Source: an uncultured Sulfurovum sp. (lineage in GTDB: Bacteria > Campylobacterota > Campylobacteria > Campylobacterales > Sulfurovaceae). Taken from it: a stretch of 18,066 nucleotides of DNA. The DNA lies in contig CACVAR010000296.1 in the NCBI GenBank assembly GCA_902727905.1, positions 1 to 18,066 on the forward strand, written 5' to 3'. Positions 7,479 through 15,100 of the stretch are shown piece after piece. The position numbers were made by a program, and so were the translations under genes. The notes under the pieces were generated by a model. It saw nothing but the letters and a program-made list of their open reading frames with translations, was not told where the DNA came from and did not search any database. The number at the start of each line of letters is the position of its first letter. Positions within the stretch are counted from its first letter, which is position 1.

Positions 7479-7831
7479 TGAAATTCATAGTTGATGCTCA
7501 TTTACCTAAAAAGCTTTCTCTTTTACTTGAATGGAAAGGGCATGATTCTATACATACTTTAGATATGCCAAGTAAGAATGCTACAAAAGATAGAGAGATT
7601 AATCAACTTTCATTGGATGAAAAAAGAGTCTTGATTACTAAGGATTTAGATTTTATTGAATCTTTACTTATTTCAAACAAGCCTTACAAACTCATTTACA
7701 TAGCTACAGGTAATATTTCAAACAAAAAACTTTTAGAGATTTTCAGTAAAAATATTGAAAAAGTTATAGAAACACTAGTAGAAAACAGACTTATAGAAAT
7801 TACGAAAAATGAGATTGTAGTAAAAGGGTAA
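7478..7831 (+). CDS. DUF5615 PIN-like protein, probable toxin ribonuclease
   Basis: This 117-residue protein belongs to the PIN-like DUF5615 family, the usual partner of DUF433. Acidic positions expected of a PIN-type metal site are visible: Asp6 in IVDAHLP at the first strand, Asp38 and Glu40 in the middle (KDREI), and Asp56/Asp58 in LITKDLDF. The family is inferred to be a ribonuclease toxin; its RNA target is not known and cannot be deduced here. The N-terminal strand begins directly at the overlapping ATG, and the C-terminal helices run to the end with no truncation. It ends 125 bases before rplM, where a separate strong promoter lies, so the ribosomal operon probably does not depend on this one. 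If it is not a toxin, a housekeeping RNA-processing role remains possible. Confidence 0.83.
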   Translation: MKFIVDAHLPKKLSLLLEWKGHDSIHTLDMPSKNATKDREINQLSLDEKRVLITKDLDFIESLLISNKPYKLIYIATGNISNKKLLEIFSKNIEKVIETLVENRLIEITKNEIVVKG

Positions 7832-7893
7832 ATAAAAGATAGCTATTAAACTTAAATAAAACTTAATTTAAATAAAATTTAAGGTTAAGTGGT

Positions 7894-7950
7894 TATAATT
7901 CGCCCACTAAAGTCCATGGCGTAGGTTATGGAGCTTATTTTATTTAAGGA
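7894..7950 (+). promoter_or_regulatory. Promoter and leader of the rplM-rpsI operon
   Basis: TATAAT at 7894-7899 is a perfect -10 box in the context GGTTATAATTCGCC, preceded by a very A/T-rich stretch and no clear -35, fitting Campylobacterota housekeeping promoters. Transcription would start near 7906, giving a leader of about 50 bases. In the leader, TCCAT (7913-7917) can pair with ATGGA (7928-7932), a small hairpin that could be an autoregulatory leader, but five pairs are weak. AAGGA at 7946-7950 is the ribosome binding site of rplM. Confidence 0.6.
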
Positions 7951-7956
7951 TATTAC

Positions 7957-8382
7957 ATGAAATTAACATCTGTAATGAAGCCTCATGAAGTTCAAAGAGA
8001 TTGGATTCTTATTGACGCTGAGGGAAAAACATTTGGTCGTATTTTAACAGAAGTAGCAACTTTTTTAAGAGGTAAACACAAGCCTTCATTTACACCAAAT
8101 GTTGACTGTGGTGATTACGTTGTAATTATTAACGCTGAAAAAGCGAAATTTACAGGTAACAAACTGGCAACTAAAGAGTACTTTACTCACTCAGGTTACT
8201 TTGGTTCTACTAAAAGTAAAAAACTTGACGAAATGTTAGAAGACAATACTGAAAAACTTTACAGACTTGCTGTAAGAGGTATGCTTCCTAAAACAACTCT
8301 TGGTAGAGCAATGTTGAAAAAACTTAAAGTATATGCTGGTGCTGAACACCCACATACTGCACAAATTAACAAAGGAGCGTAA
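7957..8382 (+). CDS. rplM: 50S ribosomal protein L13
   Basis: This 141-residue protein is full-length L13, an early-assembly protein of the large ribosomal subunit that binds 23S rRNA. Recognisable family segments include LIDAEGKTFGRILTEVATFL (residues 18-37), RGKHKPSFTPNVDCGDYVVI, SGYFGSTKSKK and RGMLPKTTLGRAMLKKLKVY near the C-terminus. The sequence is of epsilonproteobacterial type. AAGGA six bases upstream supports the start. It forms the standard two-gene operon with rpsI, three bases downstream. Codon use is cleaner and GC higher than in the restriction cassette, as expected for a core gene. Confidence 0.97.
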   Translation: MKLTSVMKPHEVQRDWILIDAEGKTFGRILTEVATFLRGKHKPSFTPNVDCGDYVVIINAEKAKFTGNKLATKEYFTHSGYFGSTKSKKLDEMLEDNTEKLYRLAVRGMLPKTTLGRAMLKKLKVYAGAEHPHTAQINKGA

Positions 8383-8385
8383 TCG

Positions 8386-8775
8386 ATGGCAACTACATAC
8401 GCAACAGGAAAAAGAAAAGCAGCAATTGCTAAAGTATGGTTAACTCCAGGTAACGGTGAGATGACTATTAATGGTAAATCATTAGACGAGTGGTTAGGTG
8501 GACATGAGACACTTAAGATGAAAGTTAGACTTCCTTTAGAAGCAACTAAGCAACTTGAAGCTGTTAACATTAAAGCAACGACACTTGGTGGTGGTTATTC
8601 AGCTCAAGCTGATGCACTTAAGCATGGTATTACAAAAGCACTTGTAGCTTACGAAGAGTCTTTTAGAACTATTCTTAAGCCTATGGGACTTATGACTCGT
8701 GACTCTAGAGTTGTTGAGCGTAAAAAACCAGGTAAGAAAAAAGCGAGAAGATCTCCACAGTTCTCAAAAAGATAG
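8386..8775 (+). CDS. rpsI: 30S ribosomal protein S9
   Basis: This 129-residue protein is full-length S9, a small-subunit protein whose basic C-terminal tail reaches the P-site tRNA. The family marks are YATGKRKAAIAKVWL at the N-terminus (residues 5-19), GGGYSAQADALKHGITKAL in the middle, and the basic tail KKPGKKKARRSPQFSKR with the invariant terminal SKR. The ribosome binding site AAAGGAG (8371-8377) lies within the end of rplM, eight bases before the ATG. It is the last gene of its operon; two hairpin terminators follow. Confidence 0.97.
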   Translation: MATTYATGKRKAAIAKVWLTPGNGEMTINGKSLDEWLGGHETLKMKVRLPLEATKQLEAVNIKATTLGGGYSAQADALKHGITKALVAYEESFRTILKPMGLMTRDSRVVERKKPGKKKARRSPQFSKR

Positions 8776-8790
8776 TCCTTACTATTTTTT
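8766..8790 (+). terminator. First candidate terminator after rpsI, overlapping its stop codon
   Basis: ATAGT (8772-8776), loop CCTT, ACTAT (8781-8785) form a five-pair stem ending in a T-run (8785-8790). A-rich sequence at 8766-8770 can extend pairing with the T-run around a bulged G. The stem includes the rpsI stop codon (8773-8775). It is weaker than the hairpin that follows. Confidence 0.4.
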
Positions 8791-8798
8791 ACTTTTTT

Positions 8799-8828
8799 GG
8801 TCAACCACTTGGTTGACCTTTACTTTCT
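8799..8828 (+). terminator. Rho-independent terminator of the rplM-rpsI operon
   Basis: GGTCAACC (8799-8806), loop ACTT, GGTTGACC (8811-8818) make a perfect eight-pair stem with a four-base loop, followed by TTTACTTTCT and preceded by a T-run. This is the strongest hairpin seen in the window and sits 23 bases after the rpsI stop. Confidence 0.8.
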
Positions 8829-9037
8829 AATTTTCTTTATTTTTCATATTTTCTTTCTTTTATTAATTATATTTATATTTAAACTAAAACTGTGATAATC
8901 TAATAATTTAGGCACATAACATATTTTTTTACATGATTTTAACTCATATTTCTCTAATTTTTATTCAATTTTATTAATTTATATAATTAAAATTATATTT
9001 TTATATATTATTAAGTTTTTTAAAAACTCATTTAGGT
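8829..9037. other. AT-rich intergenic stretch with palindromes, no gene seen
   Basis: The gap between rpsI and the giant gene is 298 bases (8776-9073). Beyond the terminators I see no reading frame or RNA gene. It is extremely A/T-rich and holds two short palindromes: ATATAATT (8981-8988) with AATTATAT (8991-8998), and AGTTTTT (9014-9020) with AAAAACT (9022-9028). They may be regulatory or simply follow from composition. Confidence 0.5.
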
Positions 9038-9066
9038 TATTCTCCGTAATTATATTAAATTTAAGG
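9038..9066 (+). promoter_or_regulatory. Candidate -10 and ribosome binding site of the giant surface-protein gene
   Basis: GGTTATTCTCCG at 9035-9046 resembles the GGTTATAATTCGCC context of the rplM promoter; TATTCT at 9038-9043 would be the -10 box, with a start near 9050. AAGG at 9063-9066 is the ribosome binding site, seven bases before the ATG at 9074. TATATT at 9051-9056 is a closer match to a -10 but leaves almost no leader. Confidence 0.35.
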
Positions 9067-9073
9067 CTAAAAG

Positions 9074-9130
9074 ATGAGAATATTACAACAGATATTACTA
9101 CTATGTATTATTCCTATGGTTTCTTTTGCA
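9074..9130 (+). other. Sec signal peptide of the giant protein
   Basis: The first 19 residues have one early Arg, a hydrophobic core (ILLLCIIPMV) and a small-residue end, SFA, before NVTS, a good signal peptidase I site. Cys11 lies inside the hydrophobic core and lacks a lipobox context, so this is not a lipoprotein signal. Confidence 0.75.
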
Positions 9131-12100
9131 AATGTTACTTCTTTGGAGATGTTTACACTTAATGATGGTACAGCACCATTTAGCGTAGATAGTACAGCAG
9201 GAAATGATGATTCAGCAAATAATGAGATTGTAAGAACACATGATGATATACGTTACAGAGCAACATTTGTGACAGATGGGGGAGATAGTTCGGTTATAGG
9301 TACATTTGTATTACCTAGTATTGATGCTGGTCCTACAGCTGGTGAACCTGCTGCGAAATGGAAAGAGATACCTCCTCAGTGTTTGGCTAGTGGTTCATCT
9401 CTCTCAGCAGATGGGGGTACGTTAATTTGTAATATGGGAGACTTTCCAAATCCTTCAACCGTGGCAATTGAACCTATTGTTAAAGTTAGTGGACGTACTC
9501 CTAATGGACAAGAGATTGATTTTGCAGTTTCTGTGGATGGAGAAGGAAGTGCAACAGCTCAATCTACAGAGATGGCTACGGCGATTGAGGCAAGTTATTA
9601 TGATACAGTGGTGACTGCTGGTGTGGCTTCTAAAGGTGTTTTGGCTGTTGATGGTCGTTTGGATCAACTTGTTTCAGCTACACCTAGATTTGACTTGATG
9701 ATGGGAAACTCACTTAATCATGGAAGTGGTTATACTCGAGCAAGTGGATTTAATGGACTTGGTGGACCAAATGGGGAAGCTGGTCGTGCTTTAGCCTATG
9801 GGGTGTTTATGTTTGCTCATGAACTGAAAGGTTCTGAGATGCTCAATCCTAACATACCGTTTGAATATACAGTGACCACAACGGATGCGAACATTTCAGG
9901 ACAATCTTCTTTACAAACAGCTTTAGATAATTCAAAGCTGGTAAGTTGGACAGGTGCACAAGGGAATCAAAATCAAAATTTAAATCCTGGTTGTAAAAAT
10001 GGTCCTTTAAATGGTTATCATATGCTTGGGGATAGAGGAACCGTTAATAAGAATCATTCTATTGTTTTAAATGGAGGGACAGTTAATTGTAGCCAAGCAT
10101 CTGATGGTGAACCAATTGTGGCGACAGTTTCAAATATTGATAGTTCTTTAGAGCATTTTCCTACGTATGTACCTGTAGGAGGAGGAACAAATCCCACGGA
10201 TAATAATGAATGGTATGTGATGTCCAAGATAGTAAGTCAATATCTGTTTTTAGATGATATTCCTGAGGATACAAGGGTAACACTTAATACTTGTGTCCGA
10301 ATGACCACTGCACCTGTTTCTATCTCAGGACAAGTCAATGTAGATATTAATCCATATGTTGATGAGACAGATAATGGTAATTTAGGAAACCAATGTCAAG
10401 CAGAGGGTTTTGAAAGAAAATTATTCGGTTTAGCAGGCATGTCTCATACTGTTCGTGCTATTTCAAATACAGCAGCTGGTGCAGATGTGCGTATAAGTTC
10501 AGACAGTAGAGTTAATATGGCTAAACCTGGAGAACAATATCATTCAAGATTATATATTTCTAATACAGCTTCTGAGACCCTGAAGTATAGAATGTGTGAA
10601 AAACTTGATAATGCACGACAAAAGTTATTGACAGGAAGTTCCCAAGGAAACCTTGCTGGAGTTTCTGTACAAAAAGGTGCTGAAGAGCCTAGTAATATTG
10701 AATGGGGAGTCAAAGTGGCTGACGGTACAGGTAGTATTCATGATTCATGGGGGGAATATACCAATGTTAATCTTGTTCAAAATGGAGGGAATGCTTATAA
10801 TCTACATCCCTCTCTAGGAAGTGGTACTTTGTATGAAGAGGCAAACTGTGGAGATGCTGATCCTTCAGGAAGTACAGCTGGTGTCCCTGAAGCATGGTTT
10901 CCTAACCATCAAGCTGTGATGGATGCTGGGTACAGTTTAGATCAAGTTACGATGTTAAGGGTTGATGGTAATTTGATAGCAGGTGGACAAATATTTGCTT
11001 TTTTAACACATGAAGCACGTGAAACTTTTAGATATGATGCGAATGATGTACTGTTAAATCCTATTGGTATAGACTTAAACTATACCCAAGGTGATTTTAT
11101 TCCAAGTGGCTCACATATACCTAATATCATGACAGGAATGATTTATGATATGAATGGAACAGAGATTCATAGATACAGACAAAGAGATGCTTTAGAACTG
11201 GGTGAAAATCGATTTTTAAGAATCAGACAAAGTTCTGTACCTTCAGCTGGACTAGAGGTTGCTGTAGGAAACAGTATAGAGTATACTTTAACCCCAAATT
11301 ATGCAAGTCCTTCAAGTAATTTAACCCCAGCCAATATTATGGTGACAAATGTTTTACCTGAAAATATGACCTATGTTTCAACCACCAGTGGACCGACACC
11401 TTTGGTCATGAATAATACCCCAAGTCTTGGTTTTACAACATTGGTATGGACAATGGCAAATCAAGTTCCCATTCAACAAACTTACGGAGGAAGAGATTTT
11501 TCTACGGCAGCCAATCTAAGCCCCATTGTTTTTGAAGCCAGAGTCAATACCAACAGTGTTAGTGGTGATAAGTTAGTGAATTGGGTGACTTTGTCTGATG
11601 GAGGAAATGATAGCCCTCTTGAAGGGGATTGTACGGATTATAATACTTCTATTGTTAATGATGAATATGTGGGGTATGCTAATTGTCTTCCTGCTTATGG
11701 TTCAGCTGTGGTTAAAGCAGAAAAAACTCTTAATCTTGTTTCAGCCCCTCCAGGTTTCCAAATCTTTACAGAAGGTTTAGACCCTATTGTTTCAGTAGCG
11801 AGTACTTATCGAAATACCATTAACTGGGCATCTATTGGTTCAAGTATGAATGACTTGAAAGTGATTGATATATTTCCTTATAATGGTGATGCAAGAGGCA
11901 GTAACTTTACAGGAACCAATACCTTGGTTTCTGTGGCTAAAAACAGTGAGTTAAATAGTTCAACAGCTACTTTATATTATACAAAAGCACTAGCAAGTAG
12001 TATTAACAGTGACCCATCAGATGCCTCTAATGTCTTAGATGGTTCATCAATTTGGTGTGATATGGGTGATGATGCCACAACGCCTGATGTAGGTTCTGCT

Positions 12101-15100
12101 GGATGTCCTTTAAATTTAGGAGAAGCTACAGCTTTATTGGTGAATCAAACTTCTTTACTTTTAGCTGGAACAACTTATGGAGCTGAGTTGCTCTTTACAC
12201 AAACAGCCAATAAAGAACATGATGTTTATAAAAACAGTATTTCAGCACAGGGTTCAAGTATTAATCTTATTAGTAGTAATAGTGTTGAAACGGAAGTATT
12301 AACTCCTTCTATTGTGAGTAGGGTTTGGAATGATGCTAACCGTAATGGTGTTGTCGATAATTCAGAATCTGGTTTCTCTTCTGTACGTGTTACTTTAGGA
12401 GGAAATGATATTGATGGAACGGCTATTAATATTTTTGCTGATACAAATGCCAGTGGGTATTATGAATTTAATTTAAGCAATGGACTGATTAAAGCCAGTG
12501 ATGCGAATGGTTATACCTTAAGTGTTTCTAACCCTCCTGCTGGAATGGTGACAACTTATGATGTGGATGATGGGTATCATTACCCAAATACAGCAACTAC
12601 ACAACACAACTCAGGAAGCATTGTTTTAAATGCAGCTGATGATTTAACGAATGTGAACTTTGGTTATGCCACACCATTTGTACTTAGTGTGGGCATTGAT
12701 GTTAATGACTCAGTGACTTCATCAGGGGGTGTTGCCTTAACAGACATTTTTGGAAATGACAATGTTAATGGTGCTACTTTTACTTTAGGAACGGATGCGA
12801 ATATTACGCAAATAACCACCACAACACTTTTAGATATTAACTTAACGACAGGTATTGTTACGGTACCAACTAACACCCCTGCTGGTATTTATACTGAAAA
12901 CTATACGGTTTGTGAAAATACAAATCCAAGTAATTGTATGACGGCTGATATTAGGGTTACGGTTTTAGCTGGAGAGATAGATGCGATTGATGATGACTTT
13001 TCGTCTACCATTATACTTAGCCCTGTAGGTGCTGTAGCAGGTGATGTTACACCTATAGGTAATGATACCCTTAATGGAGAAGATATTAATGACTCTTTAG
13101 TGATTTTAAGTCTTGTTCCTGAGCATAGTACCTTAACAACAGTTACACTGGAGAATAATGGAACATTAAGTGTTGATGCTAATAGTACAGTAGGAACTTA
13201 TACGGTGGCTTATAAATTATGTGAGGCACTTAATCCAAATAATTGTGATGAAGCCAATGTTAGCGTGGTGGTTTTAGAAGACACAGATAATGATGGTATT
13301 GCTGATATTTCAGACCCTGATGATGATAATGATGGGGTTAGTGATGTTGATGAACTTGACCATGGTAGTGACCCTTTGGATAATAGTTCAAGTACCTTAG
13401 CCTCTATAGCTTCAGTGGTTGAAGATATAGCAGGAAATGCAGATGGTAGGGCTACAACAGCTAATGAAATTAATATTATTGATGGGGTAGAGAATGCACT
13501 TACAGATGTGGATTATTCAACAGCATTCGCCAATGGAAGTTATGTAGACAGAGCAAACCCAACAGTAGAAGAGATTCAGGTTGCAATAGATGAAGTGAAT
13601 GCTATTACAGCAATTTTTCCAACTAATAGTCGTGATACTTGTGCTAAATGTACACCAAAAGGGTGGTTTGCTGATTCTGGTACACCTGATGTATCAAACA
13701 GAGAACATGCAGCTGATATAGGTACATCAAGAGGAAACAGTCCTTGGTACAATGCACCAATACCTCTTCCTCCAAATGGACATACTACTTGGGTTTCACT
13801 TCGTGACTTAGGTCCAGCAAATGCTTTACCTGAAGAGGTTATCAGTACGACCATAAAAGGTTTGACTGTTGGTGAAACGTATGTTGTTACTTTATATACA
13901 TTAACAGCTTTATCATATTATGCACAAAATTATAGTGACTCTTTTAGTTTCCAAGTTGGTTCAAATCCTTTAGAAACCGTATTGACGACTACTAATGATG
14001 CTTGGGTAGAGACAAAAATTCGTTTTGTTGCTACACAAGCAACAGAAGAGTTAAAATTGTCAATAGGGGATAACTCAGCAGCTAATTGGGAATCTGTACA
14101 AATTTCTGTAGATAGTATTATGGAGATTAGAACCCCTATCATAGAAGACATAGCAGGAAATGCAGACGCAACACCAGCCACAGCAGAACAGATAAATGCC
14201 ATAGCTGGGGTAGAGAATGCTTTAAGTGGAATAGATTATTCAACAGCTTTAGCTAATGGAACGTATGTAGATTCAGCCAATCCAACAGCTGCCGAGATAC
14301 AAGCCGTTATTGATACCTATAATGCAACAGTTAGTATTGACACAGACAATGCAGAACACTTGGCTATCTTGGGTATTTCAAAAGCAGAAGCTGATGCCTT
14401 AATGGCTCTTTATAATGATACGAATGGTACAGCTTGGACAGACAAGACAAATTGGGATACTCTCTCAAATATTTCAACTTGGAAAGGTATAACCGTTAGT
14501 GGAGGAAGTGTTACCCAAATCAATTTAAGCACTAACAACTTAGCAGGAAGCATTCCCACAGAGTTAGGGAACTTAGCAAATTTAACCTATTTGAATTTAC
14601 ATACAAACCAGTTAACCGGAAGCATTCCCACAGAGTTAGGGAGCTTAGCAAATTTAACACATTTATATTTATATAATAACCAGTTAACCGGAAGCATTCC
14701 AACAGCGTTAGGGAACTTAGCAAACTTAACCCATTTGCATTTAACTAAGAACCAGTTAACAGGAAGCATACCAACAGCGTTAGGGAACTTGGCAAATTTA
14801 ACCGAGTTACGTTTACATACTAACCAGTTAACCGGAAGCATTCCCACAGAGTTAGGGAGTTTAGCAAATTTAACACATTTATATTTATATAATAACCAGT
14901 TAGCCGGAAGCATTCCCACAGAGTTAGGGAGCTTAGCAAATTTAATACATTTGAATTTAGCTAATAACCAGTTAACAGGAAGCATACCAACAGAGTTAGG
15001 GAACTTAGCAAGTTTAAACTATTTGAGTTTAAGTACTAACCAGTTAACAGAAAGCATTCCAACAGCGTTAGGGAACTTAGCAAATTTAACCCAGTTGTAT

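Noticed and set aside
8259..8570. Minus-strand frame across rplM/rpsI
   Set aside because: Opposite two certain ribosomal protein genes; low-complexity translation.
9455..9667. Minus-strand frames within the giant gene (9455-9667, 12664-12876, 13576-13854, 13930-14202, 17726-17950)
   Set aside because: All are antisense to the giant gene and have biased, featureless translations.
11598..11780. Plus-strand 60-codon frame
   Set aside because: It is in another frame within the giant gene, whose translation remains sensible throughout this part.
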